Assembly: GCA_021234155.1 (NCBI GenBank) | Contig: JAJEKV010000011.1 | Span: 22,642,416 to 22,706,415 of the forward strand | DNA: 64,000 bases | Reading direction: 5' to 3' | Source of the DNA: Isoetes taiwanensis | Taxonomy: Eukaryota > Streptophyta > Lycopodiopsida > Isoetales > Isoetaceae | In this document: piece by piece, positions 23,098 to 32,968 of the stretch | Position numbering within the stretch: position 1 is the first letter of the stretch | Layout: each line of letters starts with the position of its first letter | The notes under the pieces: generated by a model | What the model saw: the letters and a program-made list of their open reading frames with translations, nothing else | Databases searched by the model: none | What the model was told of the DNA's origin: nothing | Program-made: the position numbers and the translations under genes

Positions 23098-24619
23098 TAG
23101 AAAAGCTTTCCTCTTTGCACTAGGAGGCCAAAGTATATGTCTTCTTCTCTCCATCGCCATTGCCAGACCCTCCACCTTTACTACTTTTTTGCTCTCAAAT
23201 TCTAAGCTTCCTCTCTAAGTTTTTTGAATCCCTCTTTTAATTACGAAATTCTAAAAACTAGCTTTAAGCGTTCTATCTAGCCTATTCTTCCCAACCCTTT
23301 AATCAATTTTTTATTTTTATTTTTTTTTCCATTAAATGGTTGTTTCGAAATTCCCATATTTAGAGTTCACGATCCTAATTTCAAAATTTTCGATTTATAA
23401 ATCCTAATTTAGATTTAAATTTTAAAATTAAATTATAATTTAGTTTAACCCCTTGGCCTATTCATACCCGCTTGAAAACTTGACCCCCTTTTCGGAACAC
23501 CTAGCCTGTTCTTCGGGACATCTATACAACCACACCAATACTTCCATCTGGCTTACATCTATACTCTTACCTTCTTTATGATCAAATTAGAACATCTATT
23601 ACACTGTATATAAAACTTCCTTTGTATAATAACTCTCAAAAAACATTGTTCCAGATTTCAATATTTCCCTTTCATAAACAAGATATTATACTATAATGTC
23701 TATCGTGATATGCTATACCCGATCATTTCCCTTCTATATTGCAGGTCGCATCCATCTCTTCCAGCATAAGGTTGTAATCCAAATGGTTAACGAACATGGC
23801 TAGCAGCTTATCTAGAGTCGTCCTTGACAATTGTGTTCTGTTGATTAATAATAATACATATGCTTCCCTCAACTGTTGGATTTGATGGTAGAACGCTTGG
23901 AAATATTTCCTTAGATCACTCCCCCTCCATAGATCCCCTTTTTTTATTATCCCTTTTTTAAGTTTCAGCAAATACCCTGCCAATTCACTCTTCCCCACTG
24001 CTTCTTGTTCATTTCTCACACCCCATGCTAGAGCTCCAACAATTTTCAGCCTGACTTCACAGTCCCAAAATTTTGTCATATGGCACCATCTATCCACTCC
24101 CCCTCCCCCTCCCCCCCCTCCCCGAAGCCCTGTGGTGACCTTCGCTCTCCCCAAATTGCCAACTGGATGCTGCTCCTCTGCTCCACTTCTGATTTGCCCT
24201 CTGCCCTTCCCTTTCCTTTCTATTTTAAATGGGTTGATTTCCCTTTGAGATATTGACACTAGAGGAACATGAAATGCATTGGACTTTGAAACTATGGGAC
24301 TGTTAGTATGCGTACTCTTGCCCTCCCTAGAGCCTCATGCTTTATGTCGTACCCTTTTATTTAAGCAGACCATATAGCTAGATCATGGTTAGAGAGCTCA
24401 CCCGAAATATAGACGAAGGTGCCCATCCTCGCGCCCATCCTCGCTAGGTCCCTTTCATGTCGGCCATATCCTTTCATGCCATTGTGGTGTGATGGGCAGA
24501 TTCATCAGGGAAGAAGTGATGAGCACTCATTGAGCAAGATGTCCTTGAGGGTAGAAATAATTGCCACATACTCGATCGTGCATTTTTTGAAGAATACCAC
24601 ATGGAGGTTAGCCAAAATC
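23098..24619. other. No recognised gene; one doubtful minus-strand frame
   Basis: A minus-strand frame from 24259 to 23723 has no ATG near its start and includes a Gly run produced by a C-rich tract near 24100-24125. Its C-terminal part (SELAGYLLKLKKGIIKKG onward) looks protein-like but is not recognised. The rest is AT-rich. Confidence 0.35.
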
Positions 24620-24716
24620 CATATTCATATTCATATTCATATTCATATTCATATTCATATTCATATTCATATTCATATTCATATTCATATTCATATTCAT
24701 ATTCATATTCATATTC
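24620..24716 (+). repeat. (CATATT)16 hexanucleotide microsatellite
   Basis: About 16 uninterrupted CATATT units. Confidence 0.95.
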
Positions 24717-26849
24717 AGAGAAGAGACATTGATTTTAATGTCTCTCATGGCATAAACTTGGAAAAACATGCCAACAACTCAGACTTTGAACCACAATTGA
24801 TGATGTTTATAGGGCAGAGGCAGATGGGCACTTAAAAAATCTTGGAATGTAGCTGGAACCGTTTTTACTACGTGCTAAATTGCCTATTTTATTTCCAAGG
24901 CAATGAACAATCTCAACCATTCTAATATGGCAATGCAGATTGCTCATTTTGCTCTAACTATAGGTGGAGGTGTTTTTGGAAGTGCTATCTTGTTTTAATC
25001 TGCCCAACTTTCTTCTTAGTGTAATGTCAATGTAACAATCAAACTATTTTTGTATATAGTGGACCTGTTTTTTAATGCGAGTGTATTCTGTATGTTACAC
25101 AACCTATGATAGGTAGAATGATCTTAAAGTTTGATTATTATTTCCTTAGACTAGAGTGATAGTGGCATTAGAGCTAACATATGTTAACATTCCAGCCCAA
25201 ATTGTTGTTGATTTATGTGCATGGTACGGTGCAGGTGGAGGTTGGTAGTCCATCCAATTTAATATGTTAAGAAGGTCCAATTCTCTCTGCCCTTGCTTAT
25301 AATTTAGTGATTTGTGCATGTCATAGTATCTAGGTCTTTTCATATTAGGTTTGCCACCAACTTACACAAGGTGAGTCATGGAAATTCTTTTGAGCACTTG
25401 AAGTCATAGTGGTTGCTAAATAAATTTTGCAGGTATGCCACGAAGGTCTTTAGATGTGTCAATATATGATGTAAAGTAATGCCAAAGATATATTGAGCTA
25501 TATGAAGCACCCCTTGTGCCATTTGGGATCAACTACCTGACGAGTTGGAGGTAAATAATATTATATTTGTGAATCTGCTCCCTCCTTTTTCTTGGTATTC
25601 ATTTGTTGCTTGAATCTTGAACTTTTTATTGGTCTATAAATCAGGAAAGTTTTGGTTACTTGGAAGGCTGTACAATTGCTAATATGCTCATAAGCGAGCC
25701 AAAGATGGGCAACTAATAGAAAAGCAATGTGGGAACTGTTCTTCTCTTAGATTCTAGATACCCATCATTTTTTACGCCAAAAATATGATGCAATAAGAAA
25801 ATGGTACTTTTTTTCTTATGTGTTTTGTATTTGCACCAATTGCATTCTTTTTGTTCTGTCTCCTTTGCAATGTAACAAATATTGCGGGGTCGTTTAAAGC
25901 AAGCCCTTGATGGCACAATGGCAGATTTGTGATTCCAAAAATTTAAGCTAGGGCATATATATGACGATCTTTCACACATCTAATGACGAATATATAACGA
26001 CCAGGTAACATGACTTTTACAAAAATAAATAGGGAATTGAACCGTAGTGTGTAAAGTAGCAAAAGGGCATACTCAAGAGAGGCGACAACGCTCCTCCTCC
26101 ATATACTTGTAGAAAATATGGTTAATCTACAGGACGTCAGAGTAGAAAGTAAAAGCAGATAACTATCATCAACAGATAATTATCACTGTACTCAAATAAC
26201 TCAAGGAACATGAATAATAGCATATGAACATCTAACTCATAGGTTATCAATACAAAGTAGAAAGTGCAAGAAACATGACCTCACTAAATGACAGCTGAGA
26301 GGCAACACAATATGACATCTAACCAACAATTGGGGAAAGATTCTGCCGCCTTGGATCGTCGAAGCATAGAAGCTGGAGATCTACTCAGAGGGCCGAATTT
26401 ATCAGGTGCTTTTCTCCATGAAAACTATAAAATCAACACCAAAATAAAATGCCATCAAAAAGGGCATATAGAGAGCTTTTAAAAGAGCTTAAAACCCCCA
26501 GAAACCACTACTAGTTGTAGAAATTATAGCCAAAAGAAAATTGCAGCTAAAACTTTAACGCCATGAAGAAGGAACCAGATTTGACAGGATCTGTTTCTCC
26601 CCCAAAACAGCTGAACCACCCTGAAAATTAGAGATCATTATAAAGAAGATTGAATGAGCTTTCCAATGAGCCCAAATCACAGAAAACATTCATAAAATGT
26701 AGGAGTTAAATGGCGAAAAAAAAATTGCAGCCATAACCCCACCTCCACCAAGAAGCATGTGAGGTTTTTTTGCTCCCCCAATAAAACTCCATCAAAATAA
26801 AATGTTATTTGAAAGAGGATATAGCAGACTTTCCAAGAAATCCAAAAAC
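24717..26849. other. AT-rich intergenic DNA up to the chromovirus
   Basis: No supported gene, RNA or mobile element. It ends at the ACTTA target duplication of the Ty3 element. Confidence 0.45.
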
Positions 26850-26854
26850 ACTTA

Positions 26855-28429
26855 TGTGACGTTCCAAGTATTTATACGGTCTACGTATAAATATATTGAC
26901 ACGTCACCAGTAAAGATACGCCACCTTGGGGTATGATAACCTAGGGGGTTGGCCACAAGGGATTTAATTAGCTATGTTAAATTAATTATAAAGGATAATT
27001 ATCTAAATACTTGCTATTAAGTCACCTAATGGTGGGAAGGCGCCACTTGGCATAACCTGAGTGGTCAGCATGGGGGTTGCTAAACTGAGCCACCAAAGGC
27101 AGTGCCACCCCCATCTTACCCCTATTTTCGACCAGCCAGCACCAGGGAGCAGTTAAGCGCTCAAGGAACAGTTGCAGAACATTCCCCAATCGCCAAGACA
27201 CCCTTTAGTGTCGCCAGTGCAGCACTATGGAAGCACCCCTTGACAACGGGTCCAGCCGAAACTCTGGTTAGTGGTAGCTTAACTTGCAAATTGTAGGTTA
27301 ATACTTTGGTATTCTTTTCTGGTTAGTTCTGGTTGAGATTAACCCTTCTTTGGTAACTAGGAATACTTTTCAATTATGAATGATGCTCTGTTATGGAATG
27401 GTCGATGTCGCTATGAGTAAGTTCAGTAGTTTCCAGTAGACAGGGGTTAAAAGGGGGGTAGATGCCTCTGAGCTTGAGTATAGAATGCTCCTAGTAGTTC
27501 CTTTAACACCCTACTAGATTCGGCCTGTGCACAAGAGCCCACCGGGTCATAGACGCTATGGACTGGCTTAGCACCAGACAAGGGACACAGTGGCGAAGTG
27601 GGGGTGGGGTCTTGCACGAACATAAAAGGCTCCTGAGACTCCTACAGTGGGCTAGGCCTGATAGCCGGTCACGTAGAGGGCCGGGTATGGGTCTGACACT
27701 TCCCGGGTGTAGTGGTGTGACCCGTATGGGGCGCCATGCACTTTGAGTAGAATTAGGGTGAGTAAGTTGGGTACGGATGCGGAGGTCGCTGATGCGGCAC
27801 GTATTCTCTAGCTCTTCCATGGAACCACTGTGATCCTGGAAGGGAACACCTCCCCGACCTGCCTCATCGGACCAAGTGTCATGATCCTGGAGTAGGCTCA
27901 AAGGGTGATACCTTGAGTCTGCGTCTCCGGAAGGCTATAGCAAAGCCATAGCGTGAATCGACCCATCTGCAAAGTGTGCACAGGAGGGGCGGATGGAGTG
28001 GACAACCCTAGCCGATGTTCTATGCCAGCCAACGCCATGCCAAGACTCGGTCTACTGATCTCCTGAGACCCCGCCGTCAGTCGCCCCCCACTAGAGTCTG
28101 AGTCGGGGTAGAACCTAAGTTTTGGGTGTTTTCTTAGTTTAGATGCATATTCTTTGCCGTTGGTACTTGGATGGATGTGCCATCCCTCGTGGTGGTTGTT
28201 TATATGCAATTTATGTTGTATGCTAATCTTGTATTCATGCTTCCGCGACGTAGGAGCCCCATTGAAGGCGTGGGCCGAATGACCCCTTCGTGTCCTTCTT
28301 TCGGGCATCATTTCATAGATGGCCCAGAATAGGCGGAGGGCCCTGCTCATGGCACGTTGGTTGCCATGGGAGGGGAAAGTCCCCGTATGTATACGACCGG
28401 CGTCGTGTATATATTCAGGGAGCGTCACA
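26855..28429 (+). repeat. Chromovirus 5' LTR
   Basis: 1,575 bp, TGTGAC at the start and GTCACA at the end. It keeps two segments (near 27000 and near 27570) that are deleted in the 3' LTR. Large open frames inside it also occur in the 3' LTR and are not genes. Confidence 0.95.
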
Positions 28430-28430
28430 G

Positions 28431-28443
28431 TGGTATCAGAGCC
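28431..28443 (+). promoter_or_regulatory. Primer-binding site, initiator-Met tRNA
   Basis: TGGTATCAGAGCC, one base after the 5' LTR; complementary to the 3' end of plant initiator methionine tRNA. Confidence 0.9.
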
Positions 28444-29219
28444 GTGATTTCGGTTGCTCGAAATCATAGCACTGGCTAAACACTAACTCGTAGTACGGTA
28501 GTTAGGAGGAGGCTAAGTTAATGTGTTGATAGTCCTCTTTGATGTTTGGTTCGGTGTTAGGTTAAATTAAGAAATTGTAGCTTTAAAGAAGATAGGGCGA
28601 CTGGAGGGCCCAAGATTGGAGGAGTTGTAAATGTCAGTGGGTAGATCAAACGACGGAGAAAGTGGCTCCATTGGATCGGGCGTACTCAAATTACCCTAGA
28701 ACAGTCGTCTCCGGCAGGAAAATGGTCAAGGGCAAGCCCAAAAACAACCTCGGGCGCCGCTTGTTTTCCATCGTCTTGCAGTCATGGTGGGAGAGCCGAA
28801 AATGCAGCCGGCGCCCGACCGTACCGATGGGAGTCAACGCGGCCCCGAAAAGTCAACTCGGGCGCCGCTTGCTTTTCGACGACTCCTAGTCGAGGCGGGA
28901 GCGCGTATAATGCAGCCGGCGCCCGACCGTAGGTGTCGCGTATTTCCGCCGTATAAAGTATTTTACAATAATAAAATTAAAAAGTTAAAAAGAAAAATTT
29001 TAAAATTTTTAAAGTTAACGGGCCGTTAAAATTTCTTTTTGTTGTTTTGTTTCGCCTAGCCTTCAGCGCCTTCGACCGCCGGAACTGACGCCTGCCATCG
29101 CCACCAGACCTGACCCTGCTTCCTCGCCCTTGTGCCTTGGGAACCCTAGCGCCTCCATTGCCGTCTCCTTTGCCGCAAGCGCCTCACTGCCTGCCTTCTT
29201 ATACCTTAGCGCCACAGTT
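28444..29219 (+). other. Leader with GC-rich tandem duplication
   Basis: Non-coding leader of the chromovirus. At 28740-28940 an imperfect duplication of about 115 bp repeats CTCGGGCGCCGCTTG and GCAGCCGGCGCCCGACCGTA. It ends in a splice-acceptor-like tract (CTTCTTATACCTTAG) just before the ORF1 start. Confidence 0.6.
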
Positions 29220-30434
29220 ATGGCCAATACCAAGAGCGCTCCGGACCCTTCTACCCTAACCATAGTCGAGATTTATGCCATGATCGCCCGGTATATGGCC
29301 ACCGACCCGGCTTTCATCGACATCCTTCTGGACGAGTTGGTGAACCGGTTTGAGAATAATGATAGGATTCCCTATCCTATCTATCATTTCTCGGAGCCAT
29401 TCCTAATCCGGCTGAACCTTCGCCAGCTGATCAAGTTCTATCCCCCTGAACAAGAGGGCCATACAGAGGAGGAGGACATCAGGGCAGAGGCCGATCGTAT
29501 CAGAGGCTTGGCCAAGGAAGATGACCATCGGGAAATAGAGCGAGCTGATACGGCGGCTCGGGGAAGCGAATACCGGTATCTAGGGGACGGACGTGCTGTC
29601 ATAGATGGCAGGGCAATTGAGGTTCCCCCGTACCAATGGCATGAGGGGTCTCAGAGCTTCATGTGGGGAGCCCCGATTCCTGATATCAGTCTGGATTACT
29701 TAACGACGATCCAGATTGATATGCACCAACGACCCAACCGGTACCATGCTGAACTTCTTCGCCGAAGCGCAGCACAACATTTCGCTCAGGTTAAAGAAGA
29801 TGTGAGGAGAGCCCGGGAGTTCCGGGAGGAACAGGAGAGGCTCGAACGGAAGGAGAAGGCTCGGCAGGACCAGCTGAACCCGCAGGACGGAGGGGCATCC
29901 GGGAGTGGGCCGGGACCAATACCCACCGAGCACACGACCATCAAGCACCGGAAGAAGGCCGTGGCCCGGAAATCCGGCAGTCAATACAAGGAGAAATTAA
30001 AGACTGTCGGAGCTTTTGGCAAGAATGCGAGCTCCAGCCGGAGACAGCAGCGGGTGGATGACTCTCGACCAGCCGTTGGAGCCAAGACGGTGCCTGCACC
30101 GAGGGGGCCGCCTACCAACCCTGCTCGACAAAGGAAGCCTCACCGATTTAGACCCGGTACCGTGGCCTTGCGGGAGATCCGCAAGTTTCAGAAGTCAACC
30201 CAACTTCTGATACGGAAGCTCCCCTTCCAGAGGTTGGTCCGGGAGATTGCCCAGGAGTTCAAGACCGATCTCCGCTTCCAGACCTTTGCTATTTTAGCGC
30301 TCCAAGAGGCTGCAGAAGCCTATTTGGTGGCACTTTTTGGTGACGCTAACCTTTGCGCGATTCACGCAAAGAGAGTCACCATTATGCCAAAGGATTTAGC
30401 CCTCGCCCGCAGGATTCGGGGGGAGCGTCCTTAG
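29220..30434 (+). CDS. ORF1: unknown N-terminus fused to histone H3 core
   Basis: 404 residues, no interruption. ATG 29220 (TTATGGCC) is the first ATG in the frame. Residues 1-180 are unrecognised. Residues 180-216 form a highly charged helix ([18 protein letters not shown]). Residues 217-304 are basic and low in complexity and include an ARKS motif (249-252). Residues 305-404 are a complete histone H3 globular region: [16 protein letters not shown] (alpha-N), [19 protein letters not shown] (alpha-1), FKTDLRFQ (loop 1), [14 protein letters not shown] (alpha-2), [16 protein letters not shown] and ARRIRGERP at the end. H3 position n equals ORF residue n+269. K56, K79, K115, K122, C110 and H113 equivalents are present. 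Loop 1 has canonical length, so this is not CENH3-like. The usual tail (K4, K9, K27, K36) is absent. I infer a captured host H3 serving the element; its function is unproven. Confidence 0.93.
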   Translation: MANTKSAPDPSTLTIVEIYAMIARYMATDPAFIDILLDELVNRFENNDRIPYPIYHFSEPFLIRLNLRQLIKFYPPEQEGHTEEEDIRAEADRIRGLAKEDDHREIERADTAARGSEYRYLGDGRAVIDGRAIEVPPYQWHEGSQSFMWGAPIPDISLDYLTTIQIDMHQRPNRYHAELLRRSAAQHFAQVKEDVRRAREFREEQERLERKEKARQDQLNPQDGGASGSGPGPIPTEHTTIKHRKKAVARKSGSQYKEKLKTVGAFGKNASSSRRQQRVDDSRPAVGAKTVPAPRGPPTNPARQRKPHRFRPGTVALREIRKFQKSTQLLIRKLPFQRLVREIAQEFKTDLRFQTFAILALQEAAEAYLVALFGDANLCAIHAKRVTIMPKDLALARRIRGERP

Positions 30435-30674
30435 CATTGTGTTACCAGGGTTTTCCATTGTAAATTTTCTGTTGTTAATTAATAAAAACTCTTTTTGTTT
30501 TAGTCAAAGTTGTATTAAGAACCTTTTATTTTATTTCAAATGAAAAAAAATTGCTGACGTCAGCATAAAAAAAAAAAAAAAAAAAAAAAAAAGGGAAGAG
30601 GGGGGTTTAAAAAGGGTTTTTAGCATGCATTCCAATTGTTCTCTCTGTTTTTCTTGCTTCCTCCTCCTAGCGCC
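30435..30674 (+). other. ORF1 3' region with AATAAA, palindrome and A26 tract
   Basis: After the ORF1 stop: AATAAA at 30481-30486, a perfect 12 bp palindrome GCTGACGTCAGC at 30553-30564 that contains the ACGTCA hexamer known from plant histone promoters, an uninterrupted run of 26 A at 30567-30592, then a pyrimidine-rich acceptor-like tract (CTTCCTCCTCCTAG) before the next start codon. It could be an mRNA 3' end relic, a promoter or an intron. Confidence 0.5.
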
Positions 30675-32075
30675 ATGGCAGCCGCTGACCTTCTCGCATG
30701 GTATCAAGACGGAGAACATTGGGATCCGCAAGTCCCTTTCGACCTGTTGCGGCCCTTGCTAGGCCAGCGCCTAGACCTCATCACCAACATGCAGCGGCAC
30801 CCGGATTATGCCGGATTCCTAGACTTCTACATGGAGGAGATGCTTCCTCTGTGTATCCCTCTTGGGGATCCTCCCCAACTGTATCTCAAGAGGGAGGTAG
30901 TCCGGGAGATGTTAGGGGGCGACACCCATGCCTATGATGTACTCAAGGGAAAGCTCAGATGGGGCAAACACCTGCCCGTTGTGCAGCATCAGGGGCGGCA
31001 ATATCTTGAGGTTGCCTTCGCCCTAGCCATCCTCATGGACCAATACGTTGAGGATGAAACCTTGCCTGTAGAAAAAGGCAAACTCCCTGAATCTTCTGAG
31101 GAGGGAGATGATGAGCATATAGGTATGGGCGATTTCACCCGTTGGAAGCAATTGGCCGAGGAGATGCCCCCACACCGCGAGCAAGCTACATGCTTGTCAG
31201 GGCTAGATGCCCTTCCAGTTATTTATCACCAAGGGCAAGAATATCTTCTCTTGGATGATATTATCTGGACTTATCACATGGTGGCTGGATTTAGGCGCAA
31301 GCATAAATACCATGTGCTTTATGAGCTTGCGGAGTATTGTATGGATGATTTCATCGACTTCACTTCTATTGAGCTACCTCCGGAGATGCAGCAGCTGCTC
31401 CAGTTCCGCCAAGAGACCATAGAGCCGGCTGAGACTCTACTACGTCTTCGGGAACTGGTGATGCAGGAGCCCGCCTCTCAGCCCTCACAAGACGCCTTCA
31501 CAGCTATGGGACCTCGTGTCCCAAATATCAATATGGTTTAGATTCCCTCCGGTTCAGATGATGAGGGAGAGGATTTGTACCACAATCCTGCTCATTTGAA
31601 GGAAGAGCAGCAGGAACTTAAGGATGAAGAGGTCCCTATGGATTTAGATAAGGAGGTAGCCACGTCAGAGACCCCGCAAGGGAAGGTATTGGGCAACCAC
31701 CTTACCCGCTTCTTTCTATCAGCCTTTCGACAGGGGCAAGTTCTTTTTATAGCCCGAGATTTAGGGCCGGAGGCTGAAGCTTCATGGTGGACCCTCCGTG
31801 CTCTCTCTACATTGGCCGGGCACAAGAAGCTTCATTATCGTACGTTTACATATGTACTCGTACGACGGGACCTTGCCTTGACGGCCTTGGGCCAAGATAT
31901 TGCACCCTGGATGAACATGAAGCTCCTTACGGCAGCCCCATTGGCTGTTGCCTATCCACCAGAGGTTGCATCTATTGCGGCTGCCACAGTAGACCCCGGG
32001 ATGACTCTGCTGCGACACCGACCGCCGCCACCACCTCCTAGGGCTACGAATGAAGAGGGAGGACCTAGTTCTTAA
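30675..32075 (+). pseudogene. ORF2: unrecognised chromovirus accessory frame, one TAG
   Basis: Opens at ATG 30675 (GCGCCATGGCAGCC), reaches a TAG at 31539-31541 after 288 codons, then continues in the same frame to 32075, for 466 residues in total if the TAG is ignored. It begins MAAADLLAWYQDGEHWDPQV and contains the twice-used pattern 'LPV..HQG..YL' (LPVVQHQGRQYLEVA and LPVIYHQGQEYLLLD), suggesting an internal repeat of one domain. An acidic stretch (SGSDDEGEDL) follows the stop and the C-terminus is proline-rich. No known family recognised. The TAG may be a C-to-T decay or a readthrough signal. Confidence 0.7.
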
Positions 32076-32305
32076 ATAATTGTACTACGCATTTTTGTAT
32101 TGCGTATGATTGTAGAATTTTGGATTGGCAAATTCTTTAGCCATTTTTATAATATGATACACCCCCTTTTTCTCATCGATTGCGATTATTGCCTTGATGA
32201 ATACAATTGAGAATTATTCTTTCCATGATGTGTTCTTCTAATTATTGGAGTTTAGAATATAATGAAATTACGCAACGCTCTATATTCATTTCCATTGTCT
32301 TGCAG

Positions 32306-32763
32306 AAGAGACCCTTTGGGAATATGAGGAGAGGATTACAGACATGATCAGGAGGGATGATCTAGGGCCACCTGACCAAGACTATGGCCAAAGATATGGC
32401 GAATACCCAGAATGGGATGAAGGTTATGAGATTGAACCCCCGCCACCAGGAGAACCCTATGATCCAGCAAAAGGGTTGGAGATAGTTAACATCCTTAGGG
32501 ACAGAGCTTTCGAGGACCGGAAGCAGACGCTGTGCCGCACATGGGACTATTGGAGCATGACCAGGCACGAGGCTTTCGAGGACGCCAACGACCACCTGTG
32601 GCAACTCTTCTATGCTTTGAGAAGGCTTTTCAATCTTCTCATTGTTAGCCCAACGTGGGAATACCAACCAGTCATTGTCCAGGCCTGGGCACGCTACAAG
32701 CTCGTTAGGGCTGTGCGTGAAAGTGTTCGCTACTCGATCTTGTACCCCTTTGCGAACCCCTAG
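32306..32763 (+). CDS. ORF3: small unrecognised accessory frame
   Basis: Open from a splice-acceptor-like TTGTCTTGCAG (ending 32305) to the stop at 32763. The first ATG is at 32344 (139 residues), and 12 more codons (ETLWEYEERITD) are open upstream to the acceptor. The N-terminus is acidic and proline-rich (YEIEPPPPGEPYDPAKG); the C-terminus is helical and aromatic (WQLFYALRRLFNLLIVSPTW). The open upstream codons suggest it is translated from a spliced RNA. No family recognised. Confidence 0.6.
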
Positions 32764-32968
32764 GCCGGGTCTTTCCAGTTTCGTTTTTTTTATGCTGTTT
32801 GTGAGCTCAACCTTAAGTTCCAGTTATATCATGTCGTCTTTGTGTAATACTCCTGTATCAGCTTTTGGTGTGAAACTGTAATATAAAAGTTTTCCTCTTA
32901 TAATAATAAATTTTCCTTATGTTCTCTCTCTACACTCTATCCGACATCATAAAAGTTTGGAAGAATTT

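Noticed and set aside
22297-23175. Long minus-strand open frame of 292 codons
   Set aside because: Translation of the polypurine tract; only Phe, Ser, Pro and Leu, no domain.
24419-24835. Frame with a long His-Ile repeat
   Set aside because: Produced by the CATATT microsatellite.
27898-28467. 189-codon minus-strand frame, repeated at 39458-39988
   Set aside because: Both copies lie inside the chromovirus LTRs and are antisense; no start or domain support.
30132-30431. Centromeric histone CENH3
   Set aside because: Loop 1 has the canonical H3 length and sequence (FKTDLRFQ), and the C-terminus is [12 protein letters not shown]3 normally has a longer, divergent loop 1.
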